This document shows, piece after piece, positions 10,410 to 20,980 of a stretch of 64,000 nt of DNA. Position 1 is the first letter of the stretch. Each line of letters opens with the position of its first letter. Source of the DNA: Scytalidium lignicola (Eukaryota > Ascomycota > Leotiomycetes); contig NCSJ02000014.1 in the NCBI GenBank assembly GCA_002812745.2, positions 62,001 to 126,000 on the forward strand. Direction: 5' to 3'. The notes beneath the pieces are model-generated. The model had not been told where the DNA came from. It was given only the letters and a program-made list of their open reading frames with translations, and searched no databases. The translations under genes and the position numbers were made by a program.

Positions 10410-12352
10410 ATTCATGCTCCAGACGCGGGAAGCATAAGATTTCTGGTCTATTCGTTTCCGATCGGTGCCCTGATCTCAATACCTATTATATGCGGGGCTA
10501 CTATTGCCCCTACGGCTTCGCTTGGCGATGTTCGAATCGGTTGGTTATTCCTTTGGGTTGAGGTTGTATGGATGAGCCTATGGATCTCGAAAGCTGCTGC
10601 AAAAATGCTACCTTATGTGTTCCGAATCATATGCAGTGCTATCAATCCTGGCTTAATGAAGTATGCACTGATTTTCGAGACCTTGGAAGATCCCTTGTCA
10701 CTTGTTGGCTGGACTCTTTGCGCTCTTACAACTTTTATGCCAGTTAGGCCTCTCTCTATTTATATAGCGCCTACTCGTTTCTAATTGCTTATAGATTATG
10801 ATTCGCAATCCAGATAGCCGTGCAAGGAAAGTCGCACCAAATGAGTGGCAATTAATTGTTCAAAGAGCCATAGCTGCCGCTACCGTGTCGTCATTTTTGT
10901 ACTTGGCAGAGGCTACACTAATCCTTGGACTTTCAACATCTTACCATCGCAAGCAATTTAACATGAGAATAAAGCAGTCAAAAAGGAGTGTTTATTTACT
11001 AGGTCTTCTTTATGATGCATCCATAATACTCTTTCCTGAACATTGCTCTTTGTTCTCTGAGGAAGATCAAACCATCAGCCATTCTCTTGACATTAACAAT
11101 CTTACCCGAAAGAAGAATGGTGTGGACAAATCCAGCCCATCATTACGGGCCATTCGAGATATCTGGCTTCTTGGCAATCATGCTAGTGAGAAGATATCTG
11201 ATACAATCAATGGACTTGCTCGAGAGGTCGCAAATAAAAAAGGGCTCACGTCCAATCAATCACACTCTCTTATTGTTGAGGTTCTTGAATCTACCCGTCG
11301 TACCAAGGCTCTTGCACGACGTATCTGGTTCTCAATTGCTGCAAATGGAAATGATACGATGTTTCTCAATGACTTAATTACCGTCCTTAAGAATAAGCAA
11401 GATGCAGAGGACTGTTTTGATATGCTTGATCTCGATAAGAATGGAAGTGTAAGCCTCGATGAAATGATATTGGTAGTAGACGAGATTGCACGAACAAGGA
11501 AGTCAATTACAAAAAGCTTGAACGATGTTGATGAGGCTATAGGAATTCTTGACCATTTGCTCCTTATTATCGCTGCAGTCGCCGTTGTTCTCATTTTTAG
11601 TAAGTGCGACCCTTTCTATTTTGTTAACTTGTCTAATGTTATCGGCCTGCTNAAAAAAAAATAACAGTTGCCTTCCTGGATAAGTCATTCATGACCACGC
11701 TTGCCACTACAGGGACAGCAATACTGTCGCTGTCATTTATATTTGCCTCTACCGCCCAAGAAATCCTTGCGTCATGTGTCTTTCTTTTCATCAAGCATCC
11801 ATATGATATTGGTGATCGAATTGACGTCAACAAGGAGCAGCTCGCAGTTGCTCATATCTCCCTCCTATTCACCGTCTTTAAACGCGTTACAAACAATAAG
11901 TTAGTCCAAATACCAAATAGCGTATTGAACTCCCTCTGGGTTGAAAATATTTCACGCTCCGCAGCTATGAAGGAACAATTCTGCATAGCTGTTTCTTTTG
12001 CTACATCATCTGAAGACGTTCGTACACTGCAAAATGAGTTGCAAGAATTTACTGCAACGAATCCTCGAGACTATTACCCAGACGTCAATATCGAGTTCAC
12101 TAGCATCCCGGAGCTAAGTAAACTTGAGTTACGGATAGATATTTGCTACAAGGTTTGAGATTCCGCCTTTGAGGGCTTTCATTAGGCTTACCAAAATAGA
12201 GAAACTGGGCCGACGAGACGGTTGGTCGCATGCGTCATTCAAAGTTCGTGTGTGCGTTAGTTTCAGCGCTGCGTAAAATACCGATCTATGGCCCAGGGGC
12301 CGAAGGCACGAGAGCGGCTGAATTACAGGCAACTCCACCGAATAGTCATTAA
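10410..12352 (+). CDS. MscS-family mechanosensitive channel with EF-hand, 5' end unresolved
   Basis: Fungal MscS-like channel of the ER/plasma membrane Msy type, a tension- and Ca-responsive ion channel. Exons followed: 10410-10742, 10795-11599, 11668-12152, 12200-12352. Introns are 52, 68 (contains the N at 11652) and 47 nt, each with consistent phase. Visible features: N-terminal TM helices (ALISIPIICGATIA, WLFLWVEVVWMSLWISK), a cytoplasmic loop with an EF-hand (DLDKNGSVSLDEM, D-x-D-x-N-x-S...E), a TM preceding IAFLDKSF, the pore helix LSLSFIFASTAQEILASCVF, then the beta domain with HPYDIGDRIDV, and a C-terminal KIPIYGPGAEG motif. The TGA at 10407-10409 just upstream means the start exon is either elsewhere or lost; functionality is uncertain. 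Confidence 0.75.
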
Positions 12353-13393
12353 ACTAAAACCTGAAATGGTAGGCGCACTTGTTACGGTTGACCTAAGTGA
12401 CGCTCGCGTCACAACGACCAACAATAATTAAACATCATTGATTTATCAAACCTTCACATATTTAACTATTTTTCATAAATCTGATGATCCTTATGATATT
12501 CAAACTGTGCACTCATTTACAATTATAACTAAAGTAAATCTTGAAAATGATTTATTGGGTAAAGATAATCTTTTTTATATTCGAGATGAAGGCTGTTTTA
12601 CATGTATAGAAGCAGGTAACTTTTGCAGGAAGTGATACGACGAGAATTCTGCCTTATTCTTGATCCCCCAATGTGGATCGACTTGCATATGACAATCCAT
12701 TACATGATTTATTAAGCCTGCTAATTTTGTCTTGAGGTAGACGTACTAACCGCATCGTTCATCCTCTCCAAATCTACTTCAGCTATAAGCAACAATCCAG
12801 AATGTGCACGAATACGTTGACCAATTCGCTCCAGTAATACAGAAGGCAACAAAAACCTTCTTGTCAAGAGTTTGGCATGAACGAGATGCAAAACTGACAT
12901 CATGCTGGTTTGATTCGGTCCATAAGCCATGTGCTGTGTTACACTCCATAGATGTAGCTTGCTTCACCTGACCGAATCGCGTGGCCTTGTATCAGTTATT
13001 GTACAATTCAGAGGAAGGCAGTCAATTGATTATCTCACACTACAGCTACAGTGCAGTTTATAGAGGGAACAGTATCCCAGGATTCTCTACAATCTGTAAT
13101 AAAATGGTGTTTCATAATATGTGGCATAAAATCAGTGATACAGTAATCCTCAGCGCAGTTATAGTGATTTTGCTATGATCTGACATCTAGCCTCGCAACA
13201 CGATTGATTCTTCTGGAAATTTACTCACAATAAATGGATCCACCCTCCTGTATCGAATCATCTCTCTTGTGAGGTCACAGCAACCGATTGTAATGAATGT
13301 TTATGTTGACTGGAAACGCAGGAATACAGAACCACTATTGTATTGATTGCTTAAGGAGTCTACAACTACAACAGATTCTATATATACAGAGAG

Positions 13394-13544
13394 TTACGGC
13401 CGTAAAACCGTTATGGTCAACAGTTACGGTCGTACAGGCACCCTACGGGTGCCTATAGTTGCCTACAGTGGTAGCCTACCGTAAACCCTATCCGTAAGCC
13501 CTAGCATANGCAACCGTAAGAACACTGTGAAGTGGCATCCGTAA
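13394..13544. repeat. TTACGG/CCGTAA motif cluster with hairpin
   Basis: Within about 150 bp the hexamer TTACGG or its complement CCGTAA occurs six times. Two of these form the perfect palindrome TTACGGCCGTAA (13394-13405); others are at 13424, 13479, 13492, 13513 and 13539. Between them lies a perfect 8-bp inverted repeat, AGGCACCC-TAC-GGGTGCCT (13436-13454). It could be the end of a small DNA transposon or a protein-binding cluster; no element boundaries or target-site duplications were identified. Confidence 0.5.
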
Positions 13545-13882
13545 ACTCCAAATATTGCAACATTTAGTATGAGCTTAAATTAAAATATACTAAAAAAATT
13601 CATAATTCATAATTTGTGCATAATTTATATATAATTTATATAATATATTATAATAATATATTGTGAGGGTGTTATTAGGATGTACAGTAGTAATATAGGG
13701 GTTGTAGATGAGTGCTCTGTAGGCAGGTGTAAAGTGTAGCAGAACCAATCAACCAATCAGAAGGTAAGGTTCGGTAGAATAGGATGAAAGAAAGCTGGTC
13801 TATTGTAGCTATTACAGTTACTATTACATATAGAGGTGTGGGGTTATATGACATAAAAACGACTAATCCTTACTACAATATA

Positions 13883-13903
13883 ATGATGATGATGATGATG
13901 ATG
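13883..13903. repeat. ATG trinucleotide microsatellite
   Basis: Seven uninterrupted ATG units in non-coding AT-rich DNA. Confidence 0.9.
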
Positions 13904-14150
13904 ATAAATTATTAAAAGATTATCATAACTTTTTTTTTTCCTTTAAAAANTTTTTTTTGACTTTTTTTAAATTTTTTCTCATTAAGAGTTAACACTTTTG
14001 ATTATAATAAACAAGCATAATTACATCTCAAGTAAAATTAATAAGTGAAAGTAAGGCAATAAAGAATATGTAAGAAGGTTTATGAAAAAGAGTAAGGTTA
14101 AGATGAAGCAAGAGTAAAGTAACAAGGTGTCATGTGCATTACAGCTTAGC

Positions 14151-14188
14151 GCTCACGCAAAGTGAGGTGAGGATTAGCGCGGAACAAC
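14151..14188 (+). repeat. 38-bp dispersed repeat, copy A
   Basis: Begins GCTCACGCAAAGTG. It matches 18123-18160 in the same orientation at 35 of 38 positions. The two copies bracket the HET-ankyrin gene. Sequence on either side does not match, so the shared block is short; it may be the conserved core of an old mobile element. Confidence 0.8.
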
Positions 14189-15509
14189 AGACACACCAAT
14201 CTTGACATGAACAAAATCCGTTTTTGTTCGGAAAGGTGAGCAGAGCTGCTTTACTGGCTGTTTTTGGTGAGCAATGGTGAGCAAGGGTGAGCCGAAGGGT
14301 GATCCATGGTAGATAGATTAGCGTCGAAGACAACTCCTTTTCGGTTTCTCGGCTATAACTACTACTGGCTAAAATTGGAACAAGTTAGTCAAGGGTTCTT
14401 TCAGAGTCAATTCTTGATCCCCGCCAGGCAAAGTCACATCGACCTTTAAGCTGAGCCAAAGGTGAGCAGATCCTGAGTAAACCTAAGCAGATCCTAGTAA
14501 ACCTGAGCGGATCCCGAGTAAACCTCAGCAGATCCTAGGCAGAGCCTGAACCAGCCGCCCACCATAGTATAGGTCCGATTTTGGCACCTTTTCGCCCAAA
14601 TCGAGTGTGTGAGGCGCTCGTTGTGTTCATTTAAAAGTTTATGCCGAAGCCAACTTTGAATTATGACCACTGACCGTAATTGGTGAAGATCACAGGACCG
14701 AATTAACTACAGAGAGTTAGAACTCTCATATATATACTACTTGTCTCTTACATTGATATTGTCGGAACATGGGTCCGATATGCCACATATGTGGGAACTC
14801 AAAGAAGTGAATTGAATTGGCTATCCTACGTTCTAGCTACAGTACAATTTATAGTAGGAATTTAAACAATGGGTAACCATGAAATGAATGTCAAATAGCG
14901 AGTGTCGTCGGCTTATGTTGAATAAGATTTTAGTAAAATATAGTGAACAATCGTATGAAACACAGAAGGGTGTTATCGGAATGGGAACACGTGACCGTGC
15001 TCCGACAGATATACGTTTTGAGAGCCTGATACCTGAGGTACAAATGCAATTCAGCTGGCTCGCCAATCAGGGTGTTAAAATCTTGCTGACCCAAATGCTG
15101 CTGTTCCGGAATCACGCGACCAAACGCTCGCTAATTGTAAGACAAATCCATTCTATCAACGATTTCCCTTCTCTTCCATCAAATAGGAAATTAATATGAA
15201 TTTGNAAAAAAGTGCCTCCAAAGTGCATGGAGTTGGAATCGATCATATGATTGCTTCGCTTCAATAATTCTTAGGTAGACTCTGGCAGCCTGATTAACCT
15301 ACTAACGCATTTTACCACNTTTCGTTAGCCGAAACCCCGCACTAATCAAGTGCGACAGCGCTAGGAGGCCACAATTCAACCTCCGCCAAAATATAGCAGC
15401 GTCAGAGCAATTTTCTTATTAATAGAAGACTTTTCAGTTACAGCTATAAGACAAGATCGGCATCCCGCTCCACCATCTAGCTGCTAACTTCCTGGCTGCT
15501 TCCTTGGAA
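14189..15509. other. intergenic upstream of the HET-ankyrin gene
   Basis: Apart from the minisatellite no gene is supported. A 103-codon frame at 14888-15199 has no family resemblance. The 14700-14800 stretch (TATATATACTAC, then TGTCGGAACATG) looks like degraded LTR sequence but no pair was found. Ns at 15205 and 15319. Confidence 0.4.
14462..14542 (+). repeat. minisatellite, four units of about 20 bp
   Basis: Four tandem units of 19-21 nt with consensus CTGAGCAGATCCTGAGTAAAC (starts 14462, 14483, 14503, 14524), diverged by a few bases. Non-coding; several further GTGAGC motifs occur nearby at 14236-14297. Confidence 0.8.
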
Positions 15510-17879
15510 ATGGCAGAATTCGAGTACGAGCGAATTAGCCTCAACGGACCTGCCTTTCGCCTTCTTCGACTGTTCAAAGGCAACAACAATGACCTTATTC
15601 AATGTGAGATTTTTGAGTCAAAACTCCCTCCATCAGAAAATGTCGGACATTACGCAGCATTATCATATACGTGGGGTAACGAATACACACCGTGTGAAAT
15701 AATGATCAATGGGAAAAAAATGAAAATCACCAAAAATGCATATCTTGCACTTCGCGACCTTCGTTGTCNAAAAAAAAGATCGGATTCTTTGGATTGATGC
15801 TCTTTGTATCAATCAAAATAATACAGAAGAACGAGGGCAACAAGTTCAGCAAATGAGAGCTATTTATAGCAAAGCTGAACGAGTAATTATTTGGCTGGGC
15901 GAACCTACTTATGATACTGACTATATTATGTATTATATAAGTCAATTGGAAAAGCAACTCGAAAAACAAGATATTAAGTATACTTCGAACGGCTCAAAAA
16001 TTCCAGAAACACAGTTAAAGAAAACTTGGTCGGAAATATTATACAATTTAACTGTCTCTCAAAAATTACTTTTGAGTGAAGGTTTACAATCACTCCTTAG
16101 TCGAAATTGGTTCAAAAGAGTCTGGGTCATTCAAGAAGTTGCTAATGCACAAACTGCAGAAATTTTTTGCGGTTGTAAATCTATTTCCGCAAATATTTTT
16201 GCTTACATGCCATCATTATTGGGAATCACTTTGAATTCACATTGCGAACCTCTTTTGAATATTATGCCAAGTCCTTTTCGAATTTACTCTTGGTGGACTG
16301 AAAAGCCCAATCTTTACACGATGCTNAAAAAAATTTCGTGACAGCGAGGCGACTGATACTAGAGATCACATTTATGCTTTATTAAGTATATCTTCAGATA
16401 CTTATGATAATGAGCTTTTGAAAGCAGATTATTCAAAAGAACTCCAAGATGTTATTTTCGATACCGTCTTATTCTTACTTGGCTTGAACAAGTTAGAATT
16501 TCCTTGTCGTCTCTTCGATTGGACGTTTTCGGAGTTTTTGGAAAATTTGAATTCACTTGCTAATGTAATGTTAACGTATGCAATTAACAAAGAGCATGTG
16601 GCATTGGTAAAGTTGTTGATAATGCGTAATGATATCAATATCAACATAAAAGTGAATGATCAGACGCCGTTGTCATGGGCAGCCTGGAATGGACATGAAA
16701 CAATAGTTAAGCCATTACTGGCAATGGATAAAATCAAACTTAACTCCAGAGATCGTGAAAAACACACCTTTGTCTCAAGCAGCAAAGAACGGGCATGAAG
16801 CCGTAGTGAAGTTGCTACTAGCAAAAGATAAAATCAAGCTCGACTCCAGAGATCGTTATGGACAAACACCACTGTCACATGCGGCAGAGAACGGACATCA
16901 GGCGGTAGTCAAGTTATTATTAGCAACAAGCAAGGTGGATATTAATTCGAAAGACAATTACAAGCAGTGCACACCATTATCATGGGCAGCAAAGAACGGG
17001 CATGAAGCAGTAATAAAGTTACTATTAGCAAAAGATAAAATCAAGTTCAACTCCAGAGATTGTCAAGGACAAACATCACTATCACATGCGGCAGAGAACG
17101 GACATGAGGCGGTAGTCAAATTGTTACTTGCAAAGAATAAGGTCGACATCAGCTCCAACGATTATTCCGATGCCGGACGGTCGCCGTTATCACGGGCAGC
17201 AGAGAACGGGCACGAGGCGGTAGTCAAACTGTTACTCGCAAGGGATAAAATCAATGTCAATTCCGGGGATCGCTTTGACAAACGGACGCCGTTATCATAC
17301 GCGGCAGAGAATGGGCATAAGGGTGTAGTCAAACTGTTACTTGCTAAGAATCAAATCGATGTTAATTTTGCAGGCACTATCAGAGGATGGGTACCATTAT
17401 CACAAGCAGCAATGCACGGGCATGAAGCAGTAGTCAAACTGTTACTCGCAAATGATAAAATCAATATCAATTACAAGGATTTCTATGGACGGACGCCGCT
17501 ATTATGTGCGGCAAAGAATGGGCATAAGGCTATAGTCAAGCTACTGCTTGCAACCGATCAAATTGATGTTAATTCTAAGGATAATGGCGGACGGACATCA
17601 TTATCATATGCAGCAGAGAATGGGCATGAAGCAGTAATCAAACTATTACTCGCAAAAGATAAAATCGATGTCAATTCCAAGGATAACACTCATAAACAGA
17701 CGTCATTATCATGGGCGGCAGAGAATGGGCATAAGGCTATAGTCAAGCTACTGCTTGCAACCGATCAAATTGATGTCAATTCTAAGGATACCTACGGGCG
17801 GACACCGTTATTATGTGCTGCAGAGAATGGGTATAAGGCTGTAGTCAAGCTACTTCTTGAAAATGGTGCTGTACAATAA
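15510..17879 (+). CDS. HET domain-ankyrin repeat protein with frame lesion
   Basis: A heterokaryon-incompatibility-type protein. The N-terminal HET domain (about residues 40-220) carries YAALSYTWG, RILWIDALCINQNN, NWFKRVWVIQEV and TRDHIYALL. Twelve ankyrin repeats of 33-36 residues follow, each centred on TPLS.AA.NGHEAVVKLLL, to the stop at 17879. No introns. The frame breaks at two Ns (15769 and 16326); dropping each N restores it exactly. A third break at about 16756-16766, between ankyrin repeats 1 and 2, has no N: this unit is two bases shorter than its neighbours. The gene is thus either truncated after the first repeat or carries a sequence error. ATG 15510 opens the frame. HET domains can trigger cell death in fungal self/non-self recognition; the role here is inferred. 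Confidence 0.8.
17520..17792 (+). repeat. recent duplication of an ankyrin repeat pair
   Basis: Blocks starting at 17520 and 17727 (GGGCATAAGGCTATAG...) are identical over about 60 nt apart from one base. They are spaced 207 bp apart, exactly two ankyrin repeats (69 codons), indicating recent tandem duplication or gene conversion in the array. Confidence 0.8.
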
Positions 17880-18708
17880 GGTCTAAGCTAAGAATATACA
17901 GCCTTTGAATAAAACCTAATCCATGATGCCATTGAGATAACGTAGATCCCAGGGCACCGGCGCATCCGATGTACCAGCGTACTGAAATTTACCGCAAAAA
18001 GTAAAATCGAAAGTGTATTACGAGGCAGAATTCCAACTCCACCTTCGCAATAGCATTAATACGAAACACCAGGATATAAGTCTGGGAGTTTATTCTGACA
18101 CCAGGAGCCATGACCCCTTGGAGCTCACGCAAAGTGTGGTGAGGATTGGCGCGAAACAACTAATAAACTTTGCATTTCCTGCTTAGCCGTAGACGTTGCT
18201 ATAGAAATAAATGAAAATACTAGTAAAGCTGGTGGTCAGCATGGCTTTCACGAGCAATTCAATAATCGTTAGCTTCTCGTTTCAGGATATTAAGTTGTAA
18301 AGTGTTAATAACAAGTAGCACTACTATCCCCAGTAATTCGCTCTAATCTTGCTATCTTTATCGATTCACTGTAGTCTAGTTATTTCTATCGATTGCAGTT
18401 ATGAAATACTTGCAAGTTGTATAGTATTTTTTTTTTAAAAAAACATTATCCAAGTAGTAAAACTCGAATTAAAGAGTTTAAAATAAAACAAAAGAAGCCA
18501 GTTAAAAACCTCTAAAAGGTAACAGATGGAACATATGGCAAGCTGAAACTCGACTCGTCATTGATTTTATTAGTTCCTTCAGGAGACGTATCGTTGCCTC
18601 AGGCATAAAATTCCCGCTAAGCTGAGATTTCCTTCCTATATCAGAAAATCTTCACGATTGAAGTTTCTTCATTTCAATTAAAGTGCATTTCTTCAAAATC
18701 TTATCACG
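17880..18708. other. intergenic between HET-ankyrin and helicase genes
   Basis: No gene. Contains copy B of the 38-bp repeat and an AT-rich stretch (18420-18500) upstream of the helicase. Confidence 0.5.
18123..18160 (+). repeat. 38-bp dispersed repeat, copy B
   Basis: Same orientation as 14151-14188 with three mismatches; the copies lie 3,972 bp apart on either side of the HET-ankyrin gene. Confidence 0.8.
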
Positions 18709-20506
18709 ATGTCTGATTCAAAGAAGCAACACGGAAGAAAGCCTTTTTACAAGGGAGGAGGCAGGAAACCAAAAAGAACCCCCGGAGCTTCCACACCAGG
18801 AGACGAAGGACCGTCGGATATCACGACAGCCCCCAGTGTCAGGGTGGCAACGCCTCTTCTCACAATTCCTATACCTGATGATACCCCACGATTTGCAGAC
18901 TTAAAAAGAGAAAATATTGTCCATCCTATTCTAATCCAGACAATCACTGAAGATTTAAAATTTGATCACATGACGCCAGTTCAAGCTGCAACTTTTCACG
19001 ACCTGCTCTCAGAAAGAAGAGATTGTCTAGCACAGGCTAAAACAGGCACTGGAAAGACTATTGCATTTCTCCTTCCAGCTGTCCAAACTCTCATTAATAG
19101 GAATAGACCGCCTGGCTCCGGAATTTCCCTCCTCGTCATATCCCCAACACGTGAGTTGGCGATGCAGATTGCAAAGGAAGCCACGGCATTGCTGCAACGT
19201 CTTCCTAAATATAAAGTCTGCTTTGCCATTGGAGGTACTAATAAAGATACCGAGGAGAGGCATATCCTAGCAAGTTGTGATATTCTCATTGCCACTCCTG
19301 GTCGTCTGTGAGTACATTTCAGCACTCCAAATGCTCACCTATTCTTTCACATCCGCTACTCAGATTCCAATATACTGATAGAAAGCCAGGTATGATCACA
19401 TGAGTGACGAAAGGATAAGAAATCTTTTTAGTTCTCTCGATACTCTCATTCTCGACGAGGCAGATAGATTACTTGACATGGGTTTCATGAATGCCCTGAA
19501 AGATATCATTGCCTGCCTTCCTGACAAGGATAGCACAAATAGGCAAGGTATGCTGTTCTCTGCAACAATTGCACCGCACGTAGAAAAATTTGCACATCTA
19601 GTGCTCTCCAAGAACTACAAGTTCATTTCTACAATCCCTGCCGGCGAAGCGCAAACGCACGAACGCGTAGTTCAGCATCTCATCACCGTCCCAACCTTTT
19701 CCTCCGTAGCACCGGCTTTAATAGGTTCTCTCCGCCACGAAATCTCAATTATTCCCACCGATCATTTCAAGGCTATTATTTTTGCGCCAACTGCTGCTCT
19801 CGCTGATTTCTACGGCCACATCCTCACGTCATTCCCTAATTTCCCTCCGACATCCGTGCTACACTCTCGTGTCTCACAGTCAAAACGAACAAAAATCACA
19901 AACGACTTCCGAGAATCATCATCCAGCATTCTCGTCGCAACTGATGTCATCGCTCGTGGTATGGACTTCCCGGCTGTGACAACCGTCTTTCAAGTTGGTA
20001 TCCCAGCCGATAAAGAAAGCTACATCCATCGCCTAGGACGTACTGCCCGAGCTGGTGCAGAAGGAAAGGGAATTTTTATTGTGACATCCCATGAATCTTT
20101 CTTTCCAAAATGGACCCTGAAGGAAATCCAGTTCCAACACCAAGAGCCTGACCTCAGCTCTGCTGAGCAGATCCAATCTATCGTTGAGAAAATGGAAGAT
20201 CAGGCAAAGACTTATCAGGCTTGGTTGGGATATTATAAAAATCATTGCAAGGGTCTAGGATGGGACAATACCATGCTTGTGGAGGAAGGGAATAAGTATG
20301 CGAGGGACGGTTTGGGTGCTCCTGGGACACCTGCATTGCAAAGGAGTACAGTTTCGAAGATGGGTCTGAAGGGAACTAGGGGATTGGTTGTTGTGCCTGA
20401 CGCCCCAAGAGTGCATCATCCTGGTGGTGGTGGTGGTGGTGGTGGTGGTGGAGGGGAACGAAGATCTCGAGGCAGTGGTGGAAGGGGAAAGAGAGGTGGA
20501 AATTAA
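18709..20506 (+). CDS. MSS116: DEAD-box RNA helicase, MSS116-like
   Basis: ATP-dependent RNA chaperone resembling yeast Mss116/Neurospora CYT-19, which assists mitochondrial group I/II intron splicing and translation. Exons 18709-19307 and 19390-20506 (82-nt intron, GTGAGT...CCAG) give 571 residues. Motifs in order: AKTGTGKT (Walker A), PTRELA, ATPGRL (Ib), LDEADRLLD (DEAD), FSAT (III), then helicase C with ATDVIARGMD and HRLGRTARAG (VI). The Mss116-type C-terminal extension (KTYQAWLGYYKNHCKGLGWD) follows, then a basic Gly-rich tail containing a GGT-repeat polyglycine run (about 20421-20450). The N-terminus is basic but not an obvious presequence, so mitochondrial targeting is inferred from family only. 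Confidence 0.92.
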
Positions 20507-20980
20507 GAGAACATGAGAGCAGTTATGTAATCTCGTTTGACGTTGCATCATTATGGCACAAAAGACTGGGCTGGATCCTGTGTCTTGGATAAGATACCTG
20601 GCTTTTGTATGCATAGTTTTCTGATCCTTGAAAGTAGGCATGGTCTAGATAAATGCATTGTAGCGAAGGCGNTTTTTAGATGGTAGGGCGATAGAAAGAA
20701 TGGATAAAAGAATAAATTGAATATCAGTAGAGAAGATACAAAATATTAGATCTAATACAAATTATTGTATTAAACTCGTGTTACTCCTACCAAGAAGTGT
20801 GTTTTATATGTCTTTCAAAAAACCTCTTAACGTAAAAGAATAACATAGAATTTTTAAATAAACACAAGGAATTAAAAAAAAATCATGGCATAACCAAACA
20901 TTCACTATAACCTAATTCATATACGGGAAAGAAAATATCTTCTCTATATATTCCATCAATCATCCACATCTAACAACAAA
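20507..20980. other. convergent 3' intergenic
   Basis: AT-rich space between the convergent helicase and WSC genes, with one N (20672). No gene seen. Confidence 0.6.

Larger units (their letters stand above)
12353..14060. other. AT-rich accessory intergenic
   Basis: No recognisable gene. AT content rises strongly from about 13560 to 14000. It holds a CCGTAA/TTACGG motif cluster, a hairpin and a trinucleotide repeat, listed separately, plus Ns at 13509 and 13950. Confidence 0.5.

Noticed and set aside
12438..12635. 65-codon plus frame after the MscS gene
   Set aside because: AT-rich, unrecognised, no exon context.
14700..14800. Possible LTR-like sequence
   Set aside because: No second LTR, primer-binding site or retroelement coding sequence found.
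14888..15199. 103-codon plus frame upstream of HET-ankyrin
   Set aside because: No recognisable domain and located in repeat-bearing DNA; insufficient support.
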